A stretch of DNA of 15,684 bases. Origin: an uncultured Alcaligenaceae bacterium (GTDB lineage: Bacteria; Pseudomonadota; Gammaproteobacteria; Burkholderiales; Burkholderiaceae_B). A model generated the notes under the pieces. That model made no database searches. It was not told the origin of the DNA and worked only from the letters and a program-made list of their open reading frames with translations. Below are positions 1-7,576 of the stretch, piece after piece. Positions within the stretch are counted from its first letter, which is position 1; the number at the start of each line of letters is the position of its first letter. The stretch lies in NCBI GenBank assembly GCA_937908115.1, contig CALEQZ010000064.1, positions 1 through 15,684 on the forward strand. Direction: 5' to 3'. The translations under genes were made by a program, and so were the position numbers.

Positions 1-587
<587 letters not shown>

Positions 588-637
588 GGCAAGGCCCGCC
601 CGTACGAGGCCGGCCGGCTTTGACACGCCCCTGGCCC

Positions 638-680
638 GAGCTGGTGAGCGCAGCCGACTCATAATCGGTTGGCGCCGAGC
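638..680 (+). pseudogene. Degenerate tRNA relic with CAT anticodon arm
   Basis: A perfect anticodon arm, GCCGA-CTCATAA-TCGGT, lies at 653-669 with anticodon CAT at 660-662. It is preceded by a shortened D-arm-like AGCTGGTGAGCGC and followed by TTGGCGC. About 26 bases align with the intact CAT tRNA at 7314-7392 with only a few differences. No paired acceptor stem, no normal T-loop and no CCA can be built. The D-arm looks as if it has lost about four bases. I read it as a dead tRNA copy, not a working gene. It sits directly behind rpoD. Confidence 0.6.
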
Positions 681-722
681 CCGCCTTTCGGCGGCCCGCC
701 AGAATCCTGGTCACCAGGCACG

Positions 723-752
723 AACAGCCGCTGGCAAGGTGGCTGTTTTTTT
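723..752 (+). terminator. Rho-independent terminator downstream of rpoD
   Basis: The 7-bp stem AACAGCC (723-729) pairs with GGCTGTT (741-747) across an 11-nt loop, and a T-run follows (746-752). It is placed to end transcription of rpoD and of the tRNA relic. The 588-972 gap holds only the relic, this terminator and a weak promoter for the next gene. Confidence 0.8.
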
Positions 753-821
753 GTTGGTCCCCGAAAGCCAAGCACCCTGCGGCAAGGGATTGGGCAGGCA
801 GGTTCGGGCGCCGGCGCCCTC

Positions 822-827
822 TACAAT
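822..827 (+). promoter_or_regulatory. Possible -10 box for the first Bug gene
   Basis: TACAAT lies at 822-827, about 145 bases before the chosen start at 973 and after the rpoD terminator. No good -35 box is present at 16-18 bp spacing, so the call rests on the -10 hexamer and its position. Confidence 0.3.
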
Positions 828-972
828 GATGGACAGCAGTTGCCGTCCGCCGTCGGCCACGAGCGTCGGCAGGGCCGCTACCGCCACATCCACGAGGGCG
901 GCCGCACACGCCTTCACGGAAACGTCCGCGCCCCTGTCGGCGTGCCTCGATTTCCCTACTGAGCCTCTCTCC

Positions 973-1938
973 ATGTCCAAGACGTTCAGACACCTCATCG
1001 CCTGCGCCGGGCTGGCCCTTGCCAGTGTTGCCGCTCACGCGCAGTATCCCGACCGCCCCATCCGGCTGATCGTGCCGTTCCCGCCTGGCCAGGCCACCGA
1101 CATCTTCGCCCGTGCGCTGGCCGAAAAGCTGGGCGAGGACCTGAAGCAGCCGATCATCGTGGACAACCGCGCCGGGGCCGGCAGCAACATCGGCATGGCC
1201 CAGGCGGCCCGGGCGCCCGCCGATGGCTACACGTTGGTGATGGCCGGCAGCGCGGCGGCGGTAAACCAGACGCTGTACAAGAAGCTGGATTACCGGCTGG
1301 CCGACGATTTCGCGCCCGTGTCGGGTGTGTTCTCGGTGCCCCTGGTGTTCCTGGCCAATCCACAGTCGGGCATCCGCTCCATCGGCGAGCTGGTCAACCA
1401 GGCCAAGGCCCGGCCCGGCGAACTGGCGTATGCCAGCGCCGGTGTCGGCGGCACGCAGCATTTGTCGGCCGAAATGTTCAAGGCTGCGGCCGGGCTGGAC
1501 ATCCGCCACATTCCGTACAAGGGTAGTGGCCCGGCGCAGGCGGACTTCCTCGGCAACCAGGTACCGCTGATGGTCGATTCCATTACCGCCGCGTTGCCGC
1601 ACGTACAAAGCGGCAAGGCCGTGGCGCTGGCCGTGACCACGGCCGGGCGGCTGCCGCAGCTTCCCGACGTGCCTACCATCGCCGAGTCGGGCTACCCGGG
1701 GTTCGAGGCCATCGGCTGGGCGGCGTTGTTGGCGCCGCGTGGCACGCCCGAGGCGGTGGTCCACTTGCTGAACGACCGCGTGCGCGCGATCCTGTCCACC
1801 CCCGCCATGCAGTCCTACCTGCGCGACCGTGGGGCGCAGCCCATGATCATGACGCCGGAGGAAACCGGCGCATTCATACAGGCCGAAGTGCGCAAATGGG
1901 GCGAGGCCGTCAAGGCATCTGGCGCGCAAGCCGACTAG
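973..1938 (+). CDS. Bug/TctC-family periplasmic solute-binding receptor
   Basis: The gene encodes 321 aa, the usual length for the family. Residues 1-23 form a Sec signal peptide with probable cleavage after AHA: basic start, hydrophobic core, then mature QYPDRPIR. The family marks are RLIVPFPPGQATDIFAR near the mature N-terminus (ligand-pocket P-loop; a Q replaces the more common second G) and VDNRAGAGSNIG. GYTLVMAG, IPYKGSGPAQADFLGNQV and VPTIAESGYPGFEAIGW follow in the normal order. Bug proteins bind carboxylates, amino-acid-like compounds and other small molecules in the periplasm, usually for tripartite tricarboxylate transporters. No TctA/TctB genes are nearby, so this is an orphan receptor with unknown ligand. 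An upstream in-frame extension to 739 exists, but it lacks a signal peptide and runs through the terminator. The gene is convergent with iclR. Confidence 0.93.
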   Translation: MSKTFRHLIACAGLALASVAAHAQYPDRPIRLIVPFPPGQATDIFARALAEKLGEDLKQPIIVDNRAGAGSNIGMAQAARAPADGYTLVMAGSAAAVNQTLYKKLDYRLADDFAPVSGVFSVPLVFLANPQSGIRSIGELVNQAKARPGELAYASAGVGGTQHLSAEMFKAAAGLDIRHIPYKGSGPAQADFLGNQVPLMVDSITAALPHVQSGKAVALAVTTAGRLPQLPDVPTIAESGYPGFEAIGWAALLAPRGTPEAVVHLLNDRVRAILSTPAMQSYLRDRGAQPMIMTPEETGAFIQAEVRKWGEAVKASGAQAD

Positions 1939-1954
1939 CCCCGACCAACTGGCG

Positions 1955-1979
1955 TGGGCGGCATGGCAGGTGCCGCCCA
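1955..1979. terminator. Perfect 9-bp hairpin between convergent genes
   Basis: TGGGCGGCA (1955-1963) pairs perfectly with TGCCGCCCA (1971-1979) around a 7-nt loop, 17 bases after the Bug stop codon. Neither side has a T-run, so it is at best a weak or Rho-assisted terminator serving the two convergent genes. Nothing else is visible in 1939-2080. Confidence 0.4.
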
Positions 1980-2080
1980 TGTGGCCCGCGCAGGCTTTGC
2001 TGTTTCAGTCCCTGCATCGCCATCGCGTGCTCAGGTGATTGCGGCCCGCGGCATCGCCGGTCGCCGCGCGGCCGCCGCAC

Positions 2081-2848
2081 CTATCCGGCGCTGTTCTTGC
2101 TAATGGCGCGCGCGGCGCGGATCACCAGAGGTCCCAACTCCTTTCTTGCGCGTTCCAGCGTCCAGCGCGGCTTGGGCACAGAGATATTGATGGCTGCGAC
2201 CGGCCGGTCATCCCGGTCGAGTACTGCCGCGGCTACGTTGACATCGGCTTGAAAGAATTCTTCGTCGGCGTAGGCATAGCGTTGCTGGCGCGCTTGCTCG
2301 ATCATGCGCCGCAATTCGGCGAGGTCGGTCGTGGTGTGAGGTGTGAACTTTTCCGGCCTTAGGTCGGCTAGCCTGCGTTCGACTTCGCCTGGCGGCATAT
2401 GCGCCAGGATCGCGCGGCCCGACGCGCTGACATGCATGGGTATGCGGGTGCCGACCGGCATGTAGATCGGCACTTGCCGGGAGGTAGGAACGCGCATGAC
2501 GAAGACCATGCTGCCGTCGTCGTCGGGTACTGACAAATTGACGATTTCACCGCATTCCTGGTTGACCTGGTGCAGCACGGCGTGCGCGTTCTGGAACAAG
2601 GGCTCGCGCGCGAGATAACTGTAGCCCAGGTCCATCGTTTTGACGGTCACACGGTAGCGCTTGCTGCGGGCGTCCTTGGCCAAGTAGCCGCATCGCTCCA
2701 GCGTATAAGCCACGCGCTGCGCGGAGCTGCTCGTAATGCCGCACAGCTGGGCGATCTCCCGAAGGTTAAGCGTTTCTCTGCCACGAAAAGCACGCAAGAC
2801 CTCCAGGCCTTTTTCGAGCGACTGGATAAAAAGGGATGAATCGGCCAT
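2081..2848 (-). CDS. IclR-family transcriptional regulator
   Basis: The gene encodes 255 aa from the ATG whose complement is at 2846-2848. A GTG start at 2917 would add 23 arginine-rich residues that the family lacks. The N-terminal winged helix-turn-helix spans about residues 8-70 (SLEKGLEVLRAF, LREIAQLCGITSSSAQRVAY, LERCGYLAKD). It is followed by the GAF-like effector domain, with the typical YMPVGTRIPMHVSASGRAILAHM segment and a C-terminal VAAAVLDRDDRPVAAINISVP. IclR proteins usually control nearby catabolic or uptake genes in response to a small carboxylate or amine. This gene diverges from the oxidase-Bug-GGT operon across 149 bases and is its probable regulator. The effector cannot be read from sequence. 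Confidence 0.94.
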   Translation of the reverse strand: MADSSLFIQSLEKGLEVLRAFRGRETLNLREIAQLCGITSSSAQRVAYTLERCGYLAKDARSKRYRVTVKTMDLGYSYLAREPLFQNAHAVLHQVNQECGEIVNLSVPDDDGSMVFVMRVPTSRQVPIYMPVGTRIPMHVSASGRAILAHMPPGEVERRLADLRPEKFTPHTTTDLAELRRMIEQARQQRYAYADEEFFQADVNVAAAVLDRDDRPVAAINISVPKPRWTLERARKELGPLVIRAARAISKNSAG

Positions 2849-2933
2849 ATCAGGGTCGGCAAGTCCGCGCCGTCGGCTTGGAGGCTCGCGCCGGCGCGGG
2901 TCGCGGGATGTTAGCACCCGTGTCGCCCGAGTG

Positions 2934-2962
2934 TTGCGACGTCAGAAATTGCGATAAATAAT
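2934..2962 (+). promoter_or_regulatory. Promoter of the oxidase-Bug-GGT operon
   Basis: TTGCGA (2934-2939), a 17-bp spacer and AATAAT (2957-2962) match the sigma-70 consensus at 4/6 and 5/6. The predicted start lies near 2969, giving a leader of about 29 nt before the ATG at 2998. The box sits in a short AT-rich island inside GC-rich DNA. Confidence 0.55.
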
Positions 2963-2978
2963 AATCGAAAAGCAATTT
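2946..2978. promoter_or_regulatory. Inverted repeat, candidate IclR operator
   Basis: AAATTGC (2946-2952) and GCAATTT (2972-2978) form a perfect 7-bp inverted repeat. An inner CGAT/ATCG pair (2952-2955 and 2964-2967) adds partial nested symmetry. The element overlaps the predicted -10 of the operon and lies upstream of iclR, as expected for an operator of a divergent regulator. Binding by IclR is inferred. Confidence 0.5.
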
Positions 2979-2997
2979 ACAGACATCGGTATTCGAT

Positions 2998-4299
2998 ATG
3001 TCTAATTCGTCCAGCCACGGGATTCCCGACGCTGTTGATGTGGCGGTCATCGGTGGTGGAATTATCGGCGTGTGCACGGCTTACGTTTTGGCCCAGCAAG
3101 GGGTTTCGGTCGCCGTGTTCGAAAAAGGCGTCCTGGCAGGCGAACAGTCCTCGCGCAACTGGGGCTGGGTTCGCACATTGAATCGCGACGCTGCCGAGAT
3201 TCCCTTGGCCCTGCGCGCCCAAACCCTGTGGGGCGAGATCCAATCACGCATCGATGTGGGTTTTCGTCGCACGGGGATCCTGTACCTGCAGGAATCCGAT
3301 GACGACCGCGCCCGCCATGCGCGCTGGATCGATATCGCAAGACCCTACGGGTGCGACGCCACGCTGCTGACGAGTCACCAGGTGGCGAAGTATTTGCCGC
3401 CGTCGCCGCGGCCATGGTGCGGAGCGCTGTACAGTGCCTCGGACGGCGTGGCCGAGCCCGGCCTGGCTACGCAGGGCATCGCCGCGCTTGCGCGTGAGCA
3501 TGGCGCACGACTGTACGAACATTGCGCCGTGCGAGGCCTCGACGTGCAGGCTGGCAAGGTTGCCGGTGTGGTGACCGAGCACGGCCGGGTGCGTGCCCAG
3601 GCCGCCGTGCTGGCTGGCGGCGCGTGGTCGAGGCTGTTTTGTGGCAATAGCGGCGTCGAATTTCCGCAGCTCAAGGTGCGCGGGTCGGTGATGCGCACGC
3701 ATCCTTTTCCGGCATCGCTGGATGTGGCGGTCAATGCCGGCGACTTCACGTGCCGCAAACGGGCCGACGGTGGCTACACGGTGTCGCAGTTCGATGCTTC
3801 CATTGCCGACGTGGTGCCGGACAGCTTCCGGCTGATGGGCAAGTTCATGCGCACCTGGCTGGCTAACAAGACGTTTGTCCGACTCAGGCTGGGTAGGCGG
3901 TTCTTCGAGGAACTGGCCATTGCTCGCCGTTTCGATCTCGATTCGACTACCCCGTTCGAGCAACATCGCGTGTTGGATCCCCAGCCTGCTGCGGCGGCTG
4001 TCCGGCAGGCATGGAAACGCCTGGTCGCCACCTTTCCAGCTTTCAACGAAACGCGCATCGCCCAGTCTTGGGCGGGCTATATCGATGTCACTCCCGATGC
4101 GTTGCCGGTCATGTCGGCAGTGCAGCAGGTGCCGGGATTTTTCCTAGCGTCGGGCTTTTCTGGGCATGGTTTCGGTATCGGTCCGGCGGCGGGCGAGGTC
4201 ATGGCAGACCTGGTGCTGGGCCGCGAGCCCCGCGTCGACATCGAGGCATTTCGTTTCTCCCGGTTCGACAGGCCGGCGAGCGCCACGGACCGGCCGTGA
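2998..4299 (+). CDS. FAD-dependent oxidoreductase, D-amino-acid oxidase (DAO) family
   Basis: The gene encodes 433 aa. The N-terminal Rossmann fold has the dinucleotide motif VAVIGGGIIGVCTAY (GGGIIG at residues 19-24) and the ribose-binding acid E42 in VAVFEKG. SSRNWGWVRTLNRD is the segment by the flavin typical of glycine/D-amino-acid oxidase and DadA-like enzymes. The C-terminus returns to FAD with WAGYIDVTPDALPVM and GFSGHGFGIGPAAGEVMADLV (GFSGHGFG at 386-393). The expected reaction is oxidative deamination or demethylation of an amino acid or amine in the cytoplasm; the exact substrate is unknown. It is the first gene of a three-gene operon divergent from iclR. No clear Shine-Dalgarno precedes the ATG. 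Alternatives are a sarcosine-oxidase-like or opine-oxidase-like role. Confidence 0.93.
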   Translation: MSNSSSHGIPDAVDVAVIGGGIIGVCTAYVLAQQGVSVAVFEKGVLAGEQSSRNWGWVRTLNRDAAEIPLALRAQTLWGEIQSRIDVGFRRTGILYLQESDDDRARHARWIDIARPYGCDATLLTSHQVAKYLPPSPRPWCGALYSASDGVAEPGLATQGIAALAREHGARLYEHCAVRGLDVQAGKVAGVVTEHGRVRAQAAVLAGGAWSRLFCGNSGVEFPQLKVRGSVMRTHPFPASLDVAVNAGDFTCRKRADGGYTVSQFDASIADVVPDSFRLMGKFMRTWLANKTFVRLRLGRRFFEELAIARRFDLDSTTPFEQHRVLDPQPAAAAVRQAWKRLVATFPAFNETRIAQSWAGYIDVTPDALPVMSAVQQVPGFFLASGFSGHGFGIGPAAGEVMADLVLGREPRVDIEAFRFSRFDRPASATDRP

Positions 4300-4355
4300 G
4301 CGAGCCTGCGGCAGTTTCCCGCCCGGGCATGGGTGGGTTGAGCAAGGAGGGCACA

Positions 4356-5384
4356 ATGGCAGTGAATATTGCATCGGATGACATGACGTCGCGGCAGGGC
4401 CGGCGTCGCATCGTCGCGGGCCTGTTGGGGGCCGTGGGGTCGGCGTGGCTGCATCCGTTGCGGGCCGCGTCGCGCAATGGTGGCGACTGGCCTTCCCAGC
4501 CTATCCGATTGGTGGTCGGCTATCCGCCCGGCGGCGGCACCGACACCGTTGCACGCCTACTGGCGCAGCAGTTCACTGACCTGAATGGTTGGTCGGTCGT
4601 CGTGGAGAACCGCCCCGGTGCTAGCGGAACGATCGCTACCCAGCATGTGGTACGGTCGGACCCAGATGGCCATACGCTGCTATTTGCTACGGCATCACCA
4701 TTGACGGGTGCACCGCTGACGGTCAAGTCCTTACCCTATGACCCGATGAAGGATCTCGACCCCATCACGCTGATCGCCAATGGTCCATTCATCCTGGTCG
4801 CCAATCCCGATTTTCCGCCCAACACGCTGCCCGAGCTCGTCGAATATGCCCGCCAGCATCCCGGCAAAGTCAATTACGCCTCACCCGGCATCAGTACAGC
4901 CAACTACTTTTTCTGCGAGCTGCTCAACCTAGATGCGGGCATCCAGACCGTGCACGTGCCATACAAGGGCAGTTCGGCGCTGGTCAACGATCTGATCGGA
5001 GGGTATGTCCAGTACACGCTGGAGACGCCAGGGACGACATTGCCATTGATCCGCCAGGGCAAGTTAAAGGCGCTAGCGTTGTTGCACGACAGGCGCTTGA
5101 CGAAGGCGCCGGAGATTCCCACCACCGTGGAGGAAGGCTACCCGCAACTGGTCGGTGGATCTTGGTATGGGCTGCTTGCGCCAACGGGCACACCGCGCAG
5201 GATCATCGATGCGGTACAACGGGCGACGGTGGCCGCGTTGAAGTCGCCCGCCATGCGTACAGCGCTCGATGAGCGCGACGTGCTGGTTCGCGGCAATACC
5301 CCGCAGGAGTTTCGCGATTTCATCCTGGCTGAATACCGCAAGTGGAAAGACGTCACGCAGCGCTTGGGCATCAAGCCGCAATGA
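4356..5384 (+). CDS. Bug/TctC-family receptor with Tat-like signal peptide
   Basis: The gene encodes 342 aa. The start is set by a perfect AAGGAGG Shine-Dalgarno (4344-4350) five bases before the ATG, 56 bases after the oxidase stop. The N-terminus holds GRRRIVAGLLGAVGSAW ending at LRAA, so the export signal carries consecutive arginines before a mild hydrophobic stretch, as in Tat signals. The mature domain shows IRLVVGYPPGGGTDTVARLL, VVENRPGASGTIATQHV, VPYKGSSALVNDLIGG and IPTTVEEGYPQLVGGSWYG, all standard for the family. The likely role is periplasmic capture of the compound processed by the flanking oxidase and GGT-like enzyme. No TctA/TctB partners are adjacent. Family assignment is firm; the ligand is unknown and the Tat route is inferred. 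Confidence 0.94.
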   Translation: MAVNIASDDMTSRQGRRRIVAGLLGAVGSAWLHPLRAASRNGGDWPSQPIRLVVGYPPGGGTDTVARLLAQQFTDLNGWSVVVENRPGASGTIATQHVVRSDPDGHTLLFATASPLTGAPLTVKSLPYDPMKDLDPITLIANGPFILVANPDFPPNTLPELVEYARQHPGKVNYASPGISTANYFFCELLNLDAGIQTVHVPYKGSSALVNDLIGGYVQYTLETPGTTLPLIRQGKLKALALLHDRRLTKAPEIPTTVEEGYPQLVGGSWYGLLAPTGTPRRIIDAVQRATVAALKSPAMRTALDERDVLVRGNTPQEFRDFILAEYRKWKDVTQRLGIKPQ

Positions 5385-5397
5385 AAGGACTGCCACC

Positions 5398-7161
5398 ATG
5401 ACCAGCACGCAAGCCGGACCCGACCTGACCGCAGGCAGCGCGCCGCTGTCGATGCGCCCGACGCTGGCCGGGCTAGACTACATGATTTCTGCCGGGCATT
5501 ACCTGGCGACCCAAGCCGGGGCGCAGGTCCTGCAGGCCGGCGGCAACGCCATCGACGCAGGCGTGGCGGCCGGGATCGCCTTGGGGGTGGTGCAAAGCGA
5601 CATCGTCAACGTAGCAGGCGTCGCCCCGTGCCTGGTCTACGAGGCTAGCACGCAAAGGGTGTGGAGCATCTCCGGGCTGGGCTATTGGCCCAAGGCCGCT
5701 AGCTTGGATTTGTTCTTGAACGAGCATGGCGGACGCATTCCCGCGGGCATCCTGCGTACCGTGATCCCTGCCGCGCCGGACGCTTGGATCACCGCGCTGG
5801 AGCGATTCGGCACGATGTCCTTTGGCGAAGTCGCGGCAGCGGCTATCCGCTATGCGCGCGACGGCTTTGTCATGTACCCGCTGATGGCCGAGGTACTGGC
5901 CGACCACGCGGACGACTATCGCCGCTGGCCGTCCAGTGCAGCAGTGTATCTGCCGGGGGGCAAACCGCCGGCCGCAGGCGACATTTTTCGCCAGACGGAT
6001 CTGGCGGCCAGCCTGCAGTACATGGCCGACGAAGAGCGCGCGCATGCGTCCAAAGGGCGGCTCGCTGGTCTGGCGGCGGCCCGGCGCGCGTTTTACCAGG
6101 GTGACATCGCCGCGGCGATCGTCGCCTACCATCGCGAGCATGGTGGCTTGCTCACGCACGAAGATCTGCGTGACTTTCGCGTAGAGGTCGAGCCTGCGCT
6201 GACTACCGACTTCCACGGCACCCACCTGTATAGCTGTGGTTTCTGGTGCCAGGGTCCGTCGCTGCTGCAAATGCTCAACATCCTCGAGCCCTGCGGCTTG
6301 CATGCGCTGGGTCACAATTCTGCCCGATACATTCATCTGCTGACCGAGGCTATCAAGCTCGCATTCGCCGACCGCGAAGTGCATTACGGCGATCCCCGGT
6401 TCAAGGCGGTGCCGGCCCAGGCACTGCTGTCCAAAGCCTACGCGCGCGAGCGCCTGGCGATGATCCAGCCCGACAGGGCTGGGCCGGACATCCCACCAGC
6501 GGGCGACCTGCCCGATGCCGGCCGCTCGACGCCGCGCGAATCCGGCGGCGACCCGGTCGCGCGCACCGATCCGCGGCTGGACACGTCCTATGTCGCGGTC
6601 GTCGACAAGCAGGGCAATGCGTTTTCCGCCACGCCGAGCGACGGTTCGTACAACACGCCGGTCATTCCCGGTACCGGCCTGTGCCCGTCCGCTCGCGGCA
6701 GCCAGTCCTGGGCACAGCGCGGCCATGCCAGCGCCATCGGCCCAGGCCGGCGGCCGCGGCTGACGCCCAACCCGTCGCTTGCGGTGCGTCCAGGCCGATA
6801 CGTCATGCCGTTCGGCACACCGGGCGGCGACGTTCAATGCCAGGCCATGCTGCAGACGTTCCTGAACATGGAAGTGTTCGGCATGGATCCGCAGCAAGCC
6901 GTGGAAGCGCCGCGCTTTGCCACGTTTAGCTTCCCCTCGTCCTTCGAGCCACATACTGTGCAGCCGGGCCGACTGATGATCGAGGACCTGGTCGAGCGCG
7001 AGGTAGGTGAGGCACTGGCGCGCATGGGGCATAACGTAAAGTGGTGGCGCGACCGCAATTGGCGCGCTGGTGCCATGTGCGTGGTGCGCCACGATACGCA
7101 GACCGGCATCCTCTGGGGGGCGGCTGACCCGCGACGCCCGGCATACGCCATCGGGCAGTAG
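5398..7161 (+). CDS. Gamma-glutamyltransferase-like Ntn hydrolase
   Basis: The gene encodes 587 aa. The ATG lies 13 bases after the Bug stop with AAAGGA just upstream, so the genes are probably cotranscribed. N-terminal GGNAIDAGVAAGIALGVVQ (from residue 48) is the large-subunit start of the GGT family. The predicted self-cleavage site is D395/T396 in LDTSYVAVVDKQGNAFS. T396 would become the nucleophile of a small subunit of about 192 aa. LTPNPSLAV (455-463) and FGTPGGDVQ (472-480, the GG of the oxyanion site) follow. Canonical GGTs have TTH at the nucleophile; here it is TSY. The enzyme therefore belongs to the broad GGT-like/acylase clade, and a gamma-glutamyl substrate is not proven. No signal peptide is seen, so it should be cytoplasmic, unlike E. 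coli Ggt. Likely work: hydrolysis of an amide-linked substrate. Confidence 0.93.
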   Translation: MTSTQAGPDLTAGSAPLSMRPTLAGLDYMISAGHYLATQAGAQVLQAGGNAIDAGVAAGIALGVVQSDIVNVAGVAPCLVYEASTQRVWSISGLGYWPKAASLDLFLNEHGGRIPAGILRTVIPAAPDAWITALERFGTMSFGEVAAAAIRYARDGFVMYPLMAEVLADHADDYRRWPSSAAVYLPGGKPPAAGDIFRQTDLAASLQYMADEERAHASKGRLAGLAAARRAFYQGDIAAAIVAYHREHGGLLTHEDLRDFRVEVEPALTTDFHGTHLYSCGFWCQGPSLLQMLNILEPCGLHALGHNSARYIHLLTEAIKLAFADREVHYGDPRFKAVPAQALLSKAYARERLAMIQPDRAGPDIPPAGDLPDAGRSTPRESGGDPVARTDPRLDTSYVAVVDKQGNAFSATPSDGSYNTPVIPGTGLCPSARGSQSWAQRGHASAIGPGRRPRLTPNPSLAVRPGRYVMPFGTPGGDVQCQAMLQTFLNMEVFGMDPQQAVEAPRFATFSFPSSFEPHTVQPGRLMIEDLVEREVGEALARMGHNVKWWRDRNWRAGAMCVVRHDTQTGILWGAADPRRPAYAIGQ

Positions 7162-7214
7162 CACGCGCCAAGCCGCGTTGCCCAGCTAGCCGCGCATCGG
7201 CCGGCGCGGGCATT

Positions 7215-7223
7215 TGGTAGAAT
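7215..7223 (+). promoter_or_regulatory. Extended -10 promoter for the tRNA gene
   Basis: TG-G-TAGAAT (7215-7223) is an extended -10 element, with a predicted start near 7230 and a leader of about 84 nt before the mature tRNA. No recognisable -35 box is present, which extended -10 promoters tolerate. Confidence 0.4.
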
Positions 7224-7313
7224 GGCGCGCTTTCAGCCAGCCTTGGCCTCCCTACCAGGCGGTTGGCGATGCGCACGACACGCGTTTTTCAAACGCGACT
7301 GCGGCGGCGCAAC

Positions 7314-7392
<79 letters not shown>

Positions 7393-7576
7393 ATTTCCCT
7401 TTTTCGCGATGCTAGACGTTTTCGAGGCAGTAGCAGTACGCAAGTCCTGCCCCGAACGACACCAACCTGCTCCTCCAAAACATACAGGGATCAGGCACCG
7501 CCGGCAGCGGCAACGATCGCGGATCTTTCGGTAGTTCGTCAGGAAGTCAAGCGGCGGCCGGTTCCGCCCCACGAGC

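Noticed and set aside
638..680. Functional tRNA, or phage attachment site, behind rpoD
   Set aside because: No acceptor stem, T-loop or CCA can be formed, so it is not a working tRNA. Similarity to the 7314 tRNA covers the anticodon arm and not the 3' end that integrases usually duplicate, and no integrase is present.
2849..2917. GTG start at 2917 for the IclR regulator
   Set aside because: The 23 extra residues are Arg/Pro-rich and unlike the family. The ATG at 2848 gives the usual N-terminus right before the helix-turn-helix.
5473..7164. 563-codon open frame antisense to the GGT-like gene
   Set aside because: The plus strand encodes a well-conserved Ntn hydrolase. The antisense frame is a by-product of high GC at third positions and shows no motif.
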